Shown piece after piece: positions 1-10,003 of a DNA stretch of 64,000 bases (positions are counted from its first letter, which is position 1; the number at the start of each line of letters is the position of its first letter). The notes under the pieces were generated by a model. That model was not told the origin of the DNA. It saw only the letters and a list, made by a program, of their open reading frames with translations, and made no database searches. Position numbers and translations under genes: made by a program. The DNA lies in contig OZ345354.1 in NCBI GenBank assembly GCA_977006965.1, forward strand, positions 2,790,001 to 2,854,000. Reading direction: 5' to 3'. This DNA is from Phymatolithon calcareum (lineage: Eukaryota > Rhodophyta > Florideophyceae > Hapalidiales).

Positions 1-1238
1 GTTTGAAGACAGGACCCAAGCGCGGGGTGCTGCCACGTAACCCGGACGGCACGGTGTGTGCCGGTGACAACATCAACTCGTGGGCCGCTGTGCAGTTGCT
101 GCAAGACCTATTCCTGCAGGAACACAACGCGATCGCGGATTGTATCGCCACCGAGCACCCCGAATTCGACGACGAGAAGCTGTTCAACACCGCTCGTCTC
201 GTGGTGGCCGCCGTTGCCGCGAAAATCCACACCATTGACTGGACCCCGGCGTTGCTCTACATGAACGTGCTCAAGGTCGGTATGGATGCCAACTGGTATG
301 GTCTGCCCCGTGCATTCGGCGGCCCACCGGCACCGTTTTCACGCGTTGGAAAGACCTCCGACAATCACGGCGTACCTTTCGCACTCACCGAGGAGTTTGT
401 CGCCATTTACCGACTGCACCCGCTGCTGCCGGATGCGCTCCCACTAGCATCTGGTCGCCTCAACCTGGAGGATCTTGTTGGCGAGCCGGGCGAGCAGGTG
501 CTCTTGAAGGACGGAATGGCCATGGAAATGTGGGACGCCATTGTGAAGTATCCGTGCGGACATTTGCTATTGTTCAATTATCCCAGCGCGTTGCGCAATC
601 TGCTGCCGACTACACCGGAAGGGAAACCTATCGCTGAGCCGGTGGATCTGGCCGCGCTTGACTTGTACCGCGACCGCGAGCGAGGCATTCGGTAAGTTGC
701 GAGGAGAGCGAACCTTTAGTGCATTATGAAATGGCTTTTTTTTAGGGATGTGTGACTGACATGTTATTTATATTCTTTATGGTTTGGCGTGAGTAGCAAC
801 TTCAACGACTTCCGCCGTGCGTTGCACATGAAGCCGTTCAAGACTTACAAGGAACTTACTGGCGAGACAGAAGGACCCTCGCCGGTGGCCGACAAACTGG
901 AAGAGGTGTACGGTGCCAACGGGATCGAAAAAGTCGACTTGCTGGTGGGCAACCTTGCCGAAAAGAAGATTAGAGGCTTTGCCCTTTCAGAGACTAGTTT
1001 TACTGTTTTCTTGCTCATGGCGTCGCGCCGACTGGAGGCTGACCGCTTTCTCAACGAGGATTTCAACGAGAAGACTTACACTCGTGCCGGTTTTGCATGG
1101 GTTAAGAATACCGATGGGATTCGAGATGTTCTTCGGCGCCACTTTCCGGAACTTGAGAGACATTTCAAGACTAAAGATGTATCGGCCTTCAGACCTACGA
1201 CGGAATGGCCGGCTGAATACTTGCGACCGCAGGTTTGA
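1..1238 (+). CDS. alpha-dioxygenase-like haem peroxidase, copy 1 (5' end outside window)
   Basis: This is the C-terminal part of a plant-type fatty-acid alpha-dioxygenase of the animal haem peroxidase/PGHS superfamily. Enzymes of this family convert free fatty acids to 2-hydroperoxides. Exon A runs from the window edge to 691 and ends in GTAAGT. The intron is about 102 nt. Exon B starts at 794 (or 797) and stops at 1238 (TGA). Exon A holds the proximal segment TEEFVAIYRLHPLLPD, with the family's catalytic Tyr and proximal haem His spaced Y..H. Exon B carries the family C-terminus (EKKIRGFALSETSF, ASRRLEADRF). The protein is clearly related to copy 2 (25177-27204), with the same intron position, but lacks about five residues near nucleotide 320. 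The distal-His exon lies upstream of the window, so integrity of the whole gene cannot be judged; the visible part has no stop or frameshift. Confidence 0.88.
692..796 (+). other. intron with tandem GAG/TAG acceptor
   Basis: The donor is CG|GTAAGT at 691/692. Two possible acceptors lie three bases apart (GAG ending at 793, TAG ending at 796). Both keep the reading frame and differ by one residue (Arg-Ser versus Arg). The same arrangement occurs in copy 2 at 25613-25711. Confidence 0.7.
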
Positions 1239-2696
1239 GGACAGTTTCAAGAAGCATTGAAAGGGTTACCGCTGCGTCAGATGGGAATGAGGACAGTGTC
1301 TATGTAGAGTCTAAATGAATAAGAGTTTGGCTGGGATGTACTGTAGTTTAATGGGCTAGTGCCTACTGTTAGGTTGTTGCGCTAGTTTGCGAGCGAAATT
1401 GTTGGGTTTTCCATCTAGAGGACCGAGTAGCATGATTGAAATTCGAAAGACTCGTTGCTTGAGTGCCGTTACGGGTTTTTACTCTCCGATATGTACAAGT
1501 GGGTGTAGGTAGCACCTTGTCGCATAGTCTGTTCAAGCAACTATTGTCATATTCTGTCGTTTTATTTCTTCACCGGTTGTGAGTTGACTTTGAGCTCCAG
1601 CGGGAAACATCCCCGCCTCTATTGTCAGATCAGACTGTATGCGATGCCACACTCATTTTATAGCTGGTGACTATCAAATTAGCGTCTTTTTTCTTTCATG
1701 TCATCATCCGGTTGTCATGCTGTTTAGAGAAGATTTTTCTTCGGCGACATAGGTTTACTTGTGTGAGTATCGAGAAGAACCCTTGTCACAATGGGAGAGT
1801 TCCCCTTGCTCAGCCGCGTCCTCTTCTTGCCGTGACTCTTCTCCATCGCCTCATCACCCAGTAGGCATACGCCCAATATCTAAATACATCTTTTTTTTGA
1901 GCAAAGTTTATTTAAAAGCCCCACAGACTTCTGAAGATATGGGCAAGGCTTCCTCAGTTGCTACCTACCTTTGTGTAGCTTACGAAAACGCACCGCCAGA
2001 GGGGCGGGCGGAAAAACTTAGGATCTCAGATATCCCATCTAAATTGCAGAACTCCTGTATTGTTCGCCGTAGACGGCCCCCGGTAGCGAGTTGTCATTGT
2101 GTGTTCATTGCGCCACATTTTGCAACTCGGTGATCAGTGCACCGAGCTCGTTTGACAGCTGATCCGATAGCATGTCGTAACCGCGCATGGCATGTGGCGC
2201 GGTACTCGCGTAAGTCCCTATTGATTAAGGGCCTTGACATCGTCTCTATAGACACTCTGCCGGCAGCGGCATACCGCTGGTATTTTAGGTATTCTCTGGA
2301 AACCAACTTCTTGCTCGGTGTTGCACGTCTTCTCCAATTCCGCCGCCGAGCTCGCTCCTCGTCTGTTTGCTCCGCGCAACGTATCCTCTCATAGGTGTCA
2401 CGAAGGCTTCTGCGTTGCTCCTGCCAGTGCGCCTGCTTCGTGTTAAAGCAGTTTTTTTCACGCGTTGGTTGGTTGACGCCTAGCTGTCTCCGATTACAGC
2501 AGCCCCTGGCGGGGATCGGCTTTACGCGGCACTTGAATTGGCTCGCGCTCGGAGCAATTGCACAAAGGAAATAACTGAGCATGGCACGCGGCGTGGTACT
2601 TACGTAAGTGCCTATCGGCTAGGGACGTTGACATCTAAATACATCTGCTCGATGAGGCGGAAAAGATGGCGCCGAATTAAATTTCCCGCAAATTTT
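1239..2696. other. intergenic, mostly unassigned
   Basis: No gene is recognised here. It holds the repeat at 1905-2050 listed separately, and a weak direct repeat of about 55 bp (2187-2243 and 2580-2636). Short ORFs on both strands overlap each other and have no recognisable content. Confidence 0.5.
1905..2050 (+). repeat. dispersed repeat, copy 1
   Basis: About 130 bp beginning with TTTATTTAAAAGCC is similar to the reverse complement of 40139-40262, including the shared stretches GGGCAAGGCTTCCTC and GCTACCTACCTTTGTG. The two copies are in opposite orientations. The parent element is not identified; a LINE 3' tail is one possibility. Confidence 0.6.
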
Positions 2697-2799
2697 TGTA
2701 ATATCGCCGTAGACCGAACAGATCGCAGAATGTATCCAAGAAGGGGGGGAAATTTCCTCCCTTCTTGGATCCATTCGGTCTACGGAGATATTGCCCTTG
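2697..2799. repeat. imperfect hairpin next to the LINE 3' end
   Basis: Left-arm blocks CCGTAGACCGAA and ATCCAAGAAGGG are mirrored by CCCTTCTTGGAT and TTCGGTCTACGG in the right arm. The left arm carries about 11 extra bases. It is probably a small MITE-like foldback. Confidence 0.6.
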
Positions 2800-2836
2800 T
2801 GCACTCTATCCTGAGTAAAGGCGTATTTACCAGCCG

Positions 2837-2909
2837 GGATATTTGATGATTTTATTTTGAGAGCTCCCAAAGGGATATTTGATGATTTTATTTTTGAGAG
2901 CTCCCAAAG
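2837..2909 (-). repeat. tandem duplication in the LINE A 3' UTR
   Basis: There are two units, 2837-2872 and 2873-2909, each starting GGATATTTGATGATTTTATT on the plus strand and ending CTCCCAAAG. They differ by one T. Short 3'-terminal tandem repeats are common in LINEs whose integration depends on 3'-end recognition. Confidence 0.8.
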
Positions 2910-2947
2910 CCTCACCTTGGAGTAACGGGGCAGCTCTTGCATAATCT

Positions 2948-5900
2948 CTACGCTATAGTCATCTGGCTGCTCAAAACGTTCTTGATTCGTAATTCTCTCC
3001 CAACAAGAGCTCCGGTAAGTCTCTTGCACTCAAACTCAATTTCTGTACTCATCTTCGATGACGCTAGAGTACGTTGTAAGGCGACTAGTTCGACCACCGC
3101 GGTAATCCCACAGTACGCACCCAACACTGATTTCCTCCAAAGGGGTGCTCGGTTGAATGTCAACCTTAGGCACCTTAACCGTGTTGTTCTTTCTCCTATG
3201 TAAAGGATCCCTGGTAGCTTGCCTTCAATAGGAATCTTCATTGACCTGCCTTCTTCTTCCTTTTCCCATACCTTAATTGTTTCTTCTCTCCTCGTCTTCT
3301 TCGTGACAGATCCCTCCTGGGATTTCTGAAGGGCTTGTCGCAAGTCTTCATACATCTTGAGATATTCAATATCCTTCATTGCTTCCTTTACGTCCTCATC
3401 TCTTCCAACGTACTCTTCTGTTTCTTCAAGGCGCAATTTGTGCCTTACCAGGCTTAATGCAAACCTTTCTGCTTGATGACGTCTCCTCATCTTTGGTGGT
3501 CCCAGTCGGCACAGAACTCGCATTCGGTCCCGGCGGTGTTCGGCATACTTTCCGAAAACATTTTTGTAGAACAAGCCCTCTGCCGACTCGATTGCCGAGA
3601 GCAATCGATTTGTCATTGGAGTAACGTGTAACGCATACTCCCATTTCGGGATAATTAGCGACTTAAAGATCCTGATGCATGTCTCCGGTTTGAATCCTCG
3701 AACATTCACTCCAAGCTCCCGCAGCTTATGTATGCATCCTGCAGCATTTCGAACTCTTGCTATGGCCGTGTCATCCGTAACACCCTTGTTATTCATGCTT
3801 ACCCCAAGATACGAGAGTCTCCAGGCTTGATATAGTTCTCGTCCTGCCAAGTAAAACGTGTGCTTCTGAAGTCCTTTGTACTTAAGAACTTCGCTTTTTC
3901 CTGGTTTTGTGTTCCATTTCATGCCATTTTCGCTTGCCCAACTGGTCGCTATATCAAGAAGTTTCTGCATTCCTCGTCCTGTCTTCGCTTGAAGCTGAAC
4001 ATCATCTGCGAACAATTGCACAGGACTTTCTGAGACGTTCCTGTCTGTCTTGGAGACGGCTTCTGCGAATGTGTCCATGAATATATTGTATAGGCATGGA
4101 CTAAGCGGGGAACCTTGAGGTACTCCTCGGTCGATGATACACCACGTTTCTGTCTCGTCTCCAGCTGATGTGACCCACGATGGTTTTAACAGGTACGCAA
4201 CCATCCTTGCTATCTCTTGGGGAAGTTTCTCCTTCAGCCTCTTCATGAGGATATCCCTGGGCACACTATCGTATGCCGCGGATAGGTCAAGAACTGCCAT
4301 GAACGGATGGCCCTTTTTCATTGAACTTTTTGCCCGGAGTATAGCGAGATAAGTGCTTCTGTCTTTCCGAAAACCCAGCTGAACCTTATTGAAGCGATAG
4401 TTCTCGCGTATGTATGCATCTAGAGCTGAGTCGATGATTTTCCTGGCTTGACTTAAAAGAGATATGGGCCTGTAGTTTGCTGCTACATGAGCTGGGCCTT
4501 TCTTGTATAAGGGAATCAGAGTTGCTTGGCGCCATGCCCGAGGAAGACATTTGAGTCTCCCGCATGTTTCCCATAATGCTAGCATTATTTCAAGCCCCGC
4601 TTCTTTGTTCGCGTGCAACATTTCGACCGCAATTCCGTCTGGACCTACCGCCTTCCCCTTCGGTGCTCTGTTGAATGCTCTTGCGATGTGCCGCTTCATT
4701 GCCCTATTGAGTGCAAACGTACGCAACGGCATATTCCAGTCTTCTTCCGCCTTACAAACACTTGAGATGTATGCTGAGAATTTGCTTGGGTGCACAGGAG
4801 CCCCGAGAGCTTTGTTTGTTCCTTTCCTCCGTGCTTTTGATTTCATGATCTTGCTTGTGGTGTTCGCCGCCTCGCTCGGCCCCATTTTCTCAACCTCATG
4901 AAGATATCTTTCAAATTGGTCGCATTTGGCTTTTCTCACCTTCTTCTTTAACAGCATTTTCACCTCTCGGAGGGCTTCTTTGTCACTTTCGAGGCCTGTT
5001 CTCCTGTAAGTCTTATAATGCCGGGTTCGTTTCTTGGCCAGATTGTCGAGCTCCTTGTTCCAAAAACTTTTAAATCTCGGGGGCCTCGGCTTAGACGATG
5101 TCCACGGCTCCTTCAGCTTTTTCAGAAAAAGTTCATACCAGTTGTTCAACTCCCGTTTGTCAGTACAGGTATGCAGCTGCTCTATCATGCCCGGTACCCA
5201 TTTCGACATTTCTTCTCTGGCCTTCGTTGTTCTTGTCAGGCTTCGCCTGGCAGTTTTTGAGATAACCTTCTTTCTTCGCTGGGTTATAATCCTGTAGTTC
5301 AGTACCCTCATTGCTACAGGAATGTGTTCTGTGACACCCTCCCACATGCCGTTTAACAGTTCGGGTACCTCTCCTTCTAAGGACTTCGTCATGAAGATAT
5401 CGATGTTGCTCTTGCCATGGTTGGATACAAATGTTGGTCTTGTTGTCGTCCTTATTCTCCAGTTGAATTTTGCGGCCCACGAAACAATCTTGTTCCCTCT
5501 CCAGTTTCCTGTGCGGTCCCAGTGCCTATGTCTTGCGTTAAGGTCACCCATGATTATCGCCTTCCCCCTGCAATGACGGTGGATGAATTCCAAGCACTTG
5601 TCGTACTCCTCTCGACTCGCAAGAGGAGATATGTATGCGACCGACACTGCAATGTCCATCACATTTGCAACCACGACCTGGAATGCTTTTGTAGCCATCT
5701 TACCCAGCACTTTGGTTGGAGTACCAGCCTTAGTAATTAAAGCTACACCTCCTCGTGGTCGTTCTCGAGGGCCCTGCGGACGGGTAGAACAAATTTGGTC
5801 GAAATTCACCCTGATCGCTGTGTCTTCTTTTTGAAAAGTCTCCGTGAGACCAAGGACTTGCACATGGTGTTTTGCCATGATTTGGTCAACCATTTTGGGC

Positions 5901-5959
5901 GTCTCTGCTGATCCGCCCACGTTAAAAGTGGAGAATATTATTCTGTTTCCCAGGATCAT
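2948..5959 (-). CDS. LINE A ORF2: endonuclease and reverse transcriptase, 1003 aa
   Basis: This polyprotein would nick target DNA and copy the element RNA into the chromosome. Residues 1-230 form an APE-type endonuclease: GDLNA at about 138-142, SNIDIF at about 184-189, and a catalytic-type His in TEHIPV near 212. Reverse transcriptase covers about 470-700: AVLDLSAAYDSV with the first Asp near 558, RGVPQGSPLSP near 611-621 and the FADD active-site box at about 650-653. The C-terminal third is family-specific and basic, with no RNase H recognised. The start ATG overlaps the ORF1 stop as ATGA (5956-5959), which suggests termination-reinitiation. No frameshifts are present. Pieces of the same protein recur at 7963-8157, 53767-54036 and 62277-62586. 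Confidence 0.93.
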   Translation of the reverse strand: MILGNRIIFSTFNVGGSAETPKMVDQIMAKHHVQVLGLTETFQKEDTAIRVNFDQICSTRPQGPRERPRGGVALITKAGTPTKVLGKMATKAFQVVVANVMDIAVSVAYISPLASREEYDKCLEFIHRHCRGKAIIMGDLNARHRHWDRTGNWRGNKIVSWAAKFNWRIRTTTRPTFVSNHGKSNIDIFMTKSLEGEVPELLNGMWEGVTEHIPVAMRVLNYRIITQRRKKVISKTARRSLTRTTKAREEMSKWVPGMIEQLHTCTDKRELNNWYELFLKKLKEPWTSSKPRPPRFKSFWNKELDNLAKKRTRHYKTYRRTGLESDKEALREVKMLLKKKVRKAKCDQFERYLHEVEKMGPSEAANTTSKIMKSKARRKGTNKALGAPVHPSKFSAYISSVCKAEEDWNMPLRTFALNRAMKRHIARAFNRAPKGKAVGPDGIAVEMLHANKEAGLEIMLALWETCGRLKCLPRAWRQATLIPLYKKGPAHVAANYRPISLLSQARKIIDSALDAYIRENYRFNKVQLGFRKDRSTYLAILRAKSSMKKGHPFMAVLDLSAAYDSVPRDILMKRLKEKLPQEIARMVAYLLKPSWVTSAGDETETWCIIDRGVPQGSPLSPCLYNIFMDTFAEAVSKTDRNVSESPVQLFADDVQLQAKTGRGMQKLLDIATSWASENGMKWNTKPGKSEVLKYKGLQKHTFYLAGRELYQAWRLSYLGVSMNNKGVTDDTAIARVRNAAGCIHKLRELGVNVRGFKPETCIRIFKSLIIPKWEYALHVTPMTNRLLSAIESAEGLFYKNVFGKYAEHRRDRMRVLCRLGPPKMRRRHQAERFALSLVRHKLRLEETEEYVGRDEDVKEAMKDIEYLKMYEDLRQALQKSQEGSVTKKTRREETIKVWEKEEEGRSMKIPIEGKLPGILYIGERTTRLRCLRLTFNRAPLWRKSVLGAYCGITAVVELVALQRTLASSKMSTEIEFECKRLTGALVGRELRIKNVLSSQMTIA

Positions 5960-7833
5960 GATTCCACACTTTCTTCAGCGTCCACGTGCGATGCTGGTAT
6001 GGGGTTCGAATTATTAGTGGCTCTGAGCTTGGGGTCGTGCTCTTCTGTTTCGCAATCTTTGGGTGTCGATTCGCTCGTTGTACTCCCTTCAGGGGTCATG
6101 TCATCTTCCCTGTTTTTGGTGCGCGGGCTTAAGGTCTTTGGGGCTTGATTTTGCCCTTCAGTGTTGTTACCAGTTGCAATAATGTCGCTACCCGCCTCAA
6201 GTTCGGAGCTCTTCGATTTTTGCACTTCTGTGGGGTTTTTCGAAAATTCTGCGCTTTCATTGCATGCTGACATACTTCTCACTTCGCTTTCAAATTGCTT
6301 GTCGACGCCCGCTTGTGTCTCTGCACGCGCTTTTCTCTCGAATGCTTCTATTTCTTCTTCTGCCTTCTTCTGGTTTTCTCTGTACCAGTTTCTTGTTTGG
6401 AAATCAGCCGTGTATCCTGCGCATTTCTTCATCCTCTTTCTTATAGCCCATAGATTCTTGAGTATACGATCATCCCCTGAAACCAGTTTCTTCTTCGACA
6501 CCGAGTCCTTGAAGAGATTGTACTCTTTGTCTAGCCTTAGGCCCGCTGCCTTCATTGTCGCTATGACTCTGTCACAGTAGTACTTGCTGGACAGTATTTC
6601 TAGCCTGAATTTTCCGATGAACGATAGTCCCTGAACTGCCCTTGAAGGAAGCATTTGGGTCATCTCATTGTACAGTTCGACTTCGTCCATTCTTTCCAGT
6701 CCTGTGAAGTAGAGTGGAACTACCTCACTGGACCGGGTGTTCCGTATATTTCCCCTAATTGCTCTTGAGAACTTGATTACTCGCGAACTGATATGGCTCC
6801 CGAAGTGCGCCGGAGTCGGGCGTTCGAGCGCCGCGACTGCAGCATACGACATTGGCGCAGCCATCGGAGCCAGATCTGGCTCCTTTTGAGTAGCCAGTAC
6901 AGTATTGCTACCTGTATTATTCTCTTCCTCTTGTGTCGTACGGGGTGGCGTGGCCACTGGAGGGGCTGCCCGTTCCTGGTCCACATTCACAGTCCGACTT
7001 CCGAGCTGCTCCGATTCGTTATTTCGGCGCACTGTTCTGACTTGTGCTTCCACTAGTGTCAATCGTTCGCACACTTCGCTCAGTGTTGTCATGATCTCGT
7101 CCATTTTCTTCGCTATGTTATCATTTTCCGTATGCGTACTGCCTTGAGGAGCTGATGGGCTCCGCTCCATCGACAGCTCTGCGATCTCAATTTCCAGAGC
7201 CATAACTCTGCCTTGGGTACTGGCATTGCACGCCTTGCAGACGGTTGCGATTCCTTCGCTCCCTGCGCCTCCGTGGAGGATTAACTGGCCCTTTATGTCA
7301 CATTTGTTGCACCTGACTCTTTTTCTGACTTTCAGAAAACGCTCTTTGAGCTCAGATCCGTGTGTTTCACCTTCGGGTTGTGCTCTGGTTTCTGTGTCTG
7401 ACTCGGATTCTTCCCCATCTTCTCTTGGGCCGTCACTGTCCTCCATCTCCACTGGGGCACGAGCTCGAGCTTCAATCTCGTTTGCTCGCTCCAGTGTCCT
7501 CTTTGCGATGTCTCGCAATTCCTCGAGTTCTTCGCTGATTTCTTCGTCTGAGTTATCGGTTTCGATTTCGTTGTCTGATTCTGCATTAGATGCCGGTGGG
7601 CTGACCGCGCCCTTGGCGCGACTGCGTGTGGCCACTGGCGATTTGCGACCTACTGCCTTCGGCTTCTTGCTTGGCCCAGTTGATTTTCGCGCGGAATTGT
7701 TTTGTTTCAAAGACCTTTTATTCTTTGATACATTTCGGGACGCCGTCGGAGTTTCCTTTCGCGGCGAAAATTTTCTCCCCCGGGCAACGCGCCAGGGCTC
7801 ACGATCGAGATCGGGGGGCTCGGGCGTCCCCAT
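5956..7833 (-). CDS. LINE A ORF1: zinc-finger, coiled-coil RNA-binding-type protein, 625 aa
   Basis: The protein has a basic Ser/Lys-rich N-terminus (1-75) and an acidic Glu-rich stretch (85-165). One CxxC-x20-CxxC zinc-finger-like module follows (Cys 175, 178, 199, 202). A predicted coiled coil lies near 240-275, and a folded region near 345-445 could be an RNA-recognition-like fold, although I cannot prove this by eye. A charged helical tail follows. Position directly upstream of ORF2 and the shared ATGA overlap identify it as the LINE ORF1, whose usual job is to coat the element RNA. The same zinc module, diverged, appears in the LINE B ORF1 at 48957-49562. The start is the first in-frame Met after the truncated LINE copy. 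Confidence 0.85.
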   Translation of the reverse strand: MGTPEPPDLDREPWRVARGRKFSPRKETPTASRNVSKNKRSLKQNNSARKSTGPSKKPKAVGRKSPVATRSRAKGAVSPPASNAESDNEIETDNSDEEISEELEELRDIAKRTLERANEIEARARAPVEMEDSDGPREDGEESESDTETRAQPEGETHGSELKERFLKVRKRVRCNKCDIKGQLILHGGAGSEGIATVCKACNASTQGRVMALEIEIAELSMERSPSAPQGSTHTENDNIAKKMDEIMTTLSEVCERLTLVEAQVRTVRRNNESEQLGSRTVNVDQERAAPPVATPPRTTQEEENNTGSNTVLATQKEPDLAPMAAPMSYAAVAALERPTPAHFGSHISSRVIKFSRAIRGNIRNTRSSEVVPLYFTGLERMDEVELYNEMTQMLPSRAVQGLSFIGKFRLEILSSKYYCDRVIATMKAAGLRLDKEYNLFKDSVSKKKLVSGDDRILKNLWAIRKRMKKCAGYTADFQTRNWYRENQKKAEEEIEAFERKARAETQAGVDKQFESEVRSMSACNESAEFSKNPTEVQKSKSSELEAGSDIIATGNNTEGQNQAPKTLSPRTKNREDDMTPEGSTTSESTPKDCETEEHDPKLRATNNSNPIPASHVDAEESVES

Positions 7834-7962
7834 TGCTCGCCAAAATCACCGCCGTGGCGCGCCTCGCCGCCCTCGTGGTGTTCACGGATGAATTTCCAAA
7901 GAAGCTGGTTAGAAAATCGATGATTTTTAACGCTGCCGAAATCAGGTCCGATTGGGTCGTCC

Positions 7963-8157
7963 TTTTCGAGCTCCCAAAGCCTCACCTTAGAGTAACGGGG
8001 CAGCTCTTGCGATATTCTCTAATCTTAAGTCTTCTGGCTACTCAGAACGATCTTGATTCGTAATTATCTCCCAACAAGAGCTCCTGTGAGTCTCTTGCAC
8101 TCAAACTCAATTTCTGTACACATCTTCGACGACACTAGAGTACGTTGTAAGGCGACT
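7963..8157 (-). mobile_element. 5'-truncated LINE A copy
   Basis: About 195 bp matches 2894-3090 with scattered differences. It covers the start of the 3' UTR and the last part of ORF2 (GAGCTCCCAAAGCC at the low end, then the cagctcttgc and cgtaattatctc blocks). The high-coordinate break at about 8157 is the 5' truncation. Its 3' end directly abuts the 5' side of the full-length LINE, giving a head-to-tail pair. Confidence 0.85.
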
Positions 8158-10003
8158 TGACAAGCCGGAAGTTTGTAGTCTATGCTTTAATGACGAGTAA
8201 AAACATGTGCACAGGAAGTAGATCCACGATTGCCGCCCTTGAGTTGCAGATTCTTTTGCATGTCGACGGGCCAGATGTCCCGGATTCTATGACTGACGCT
8301 CCAATGTGAGACACTTACTTGGACTGGTGCATTCCATGAAAGCGGACATTGCACTTGACGTCTGCATGGAAAAGACTGCATCAGAGAGGATGGACACTAA
8401 CGTACCTGTTATTCTAGTTCTCAGAAAGCGATTGTGGTCGTGTTCTCTCTGCTGATAGTTTCAGCTAGAGCAAAGAGAGAAGAAGCAGCATGAGATGCGG
8501 AAATAGTCGGACCATGGCTTGGGCGCCACCTCGAGGACGTCGATGAAGCCTAAATCAAGGTAGTCCACAATTGTATTCCCATACCTCTCATGATCGGAGA
8601 TAGGGGTCAGCAACTTTTAAATCAGCTACCATGCATAACCGATCGAACTGCGGTATGGTATCTACCCTCGTACAATACTGCGAGGCCTGGAAGATGTCCG
8701 AACAAGTCTAACACAAGCGGAACTCTTCGGACGTGAACGTGCTGTCCAGGAAATCTGCCAGGCTCATTGTTAGAGAGGCTAGAGAGACATCAGGCGACGC
8801 TGTGACGCTCACTAGAGAGCCGTGATATAATTAGCCTTAGAACCATCTGCCGAATGCACAAGCACTATATGGTACTCCACGTTTTACAACACGGATGTAA
8901 CAGCCCCAGGATAGCTCATTAGTGATGTGCACAGCTTAGACATACAATCAGCTCTACGTGTGCACTGGAGAATGCAGAATACAACTTTTAAACATGGCTT
9001 GCTTATTCTCCTAACACTACGGTGCTTGTTTGCGTTTGGATATTAGCAGGGCCACATGGAGTCTCTTGGATAATTGTAGGCACAAGCGTATCCCGTTTTC
9101 TTGTACGTATGGATGGATGTGAGTTTACTTGAAGCCCTTGTTGTCTACTTGGCATCTGAGAGGCTTATCATACCGCCAAGTCCCGTTGCCTACTTTTCTG
9201 CTTCGTCTTCTTGAGGCAAATCTCCTGGCTTGCGTCGAACGCGCTTTGAATCCTGGTTTCTTCTTGCTCTGAGAGGGATATTTAGACATGAGGATTGACA
9301 TCTCTTTAGAGCGTGATCGAGTGTGCGCATTCCCTTGGAATGAACCACATCCAAAATACAAAAATTAGCTGATTTTTTTACGACATACAGTATAATTTCC
9401 CGGAATTACTATCCTGTTCTTAACTAAGCATCCATGTAACAGCCGTAACAAAATGGTCTTTAAATTCGGGGTTCGAAAAACCATCAAATCCGCTATTTAC
9501 TTTATTCGAAAGAAACTGGTATCAATGGCTTCGGAACCTTCCGGTCTATCGATTGTCCACCGTCATCTTAGATGTGATCGGTTTCTCATTGCAGCCAGAG
9601 CGCGCAAGAAAATGGCGATTTAGGTGCAAAATATGATAACTATTTTTTAGGGGAGTGAACAACACTTCGCTTGCGGCCATGAAGTTAGCCAGCGGCTAAG
9701 CACCACAGGCACGCTGCCCAAAGACGCACTCAGTTCAAACGCCAGACATACTGTTAGAATCTGTACTATATCGGCTATCCCATACACAGGACCTCGGCGC
9801 TATAGGGATTGTAGCGGATTTGAGCTTTGGTACCACCCCACATTCCTGTGTCGCGGCTGTTATATCGTTTCTTCGTTAAGATGTTTCTCGTTTCTGAGTG
9901 AGACAATGAAAGTATCAAGCACCGTATTGACAAGGAGCGACAGTGCTTACAAAAGCAGAACAAACCGGAATGGGTTTCCATCATTTTAATTAGTGTGAAT
10001 AAT
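8158..10003. other. intergenic, nothing recognised
   Basis: No credible gene, RNA or repeat boundary was found. A basic ORF at 9125-9361 (minus) begins with a non-ATG codon and has no family resemblance. Confidence 0.4.

Larger units (their letters stand above)
2837..7960 (-). mobile_element. LINE family A, nearly full-length non-LTR retrotransposon
   Basis: The element lies on the minus strand with ORF1 (7833-5956), ORF2 (5959-2948) and a 3' UTR reaching about 2837. It has an apurinic-type endonuclease and a reverse transcriptase and no recognisable RNase H. The 3' end carries a 36/37-bp tandem duplication (2837-2909). Both ORFs are open from end to end, so this copy may be recent or still functional. 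The 5' boundary is set by where a truncated sister copy begins (7963). No target-site duplication could be defined. Confidence 0.85.

Noticed and set aside
7226-7891. 221-codon ORF antisense to LINE ORF1
   Set aside because: It is a shadow of the biased codon use of ORF1 on the other strand; no domain.
9125-9361. 78-codon basic ORF on the minus strand
   Set aside because: Starts with a non-ATG codon, no family, no promoter signal.
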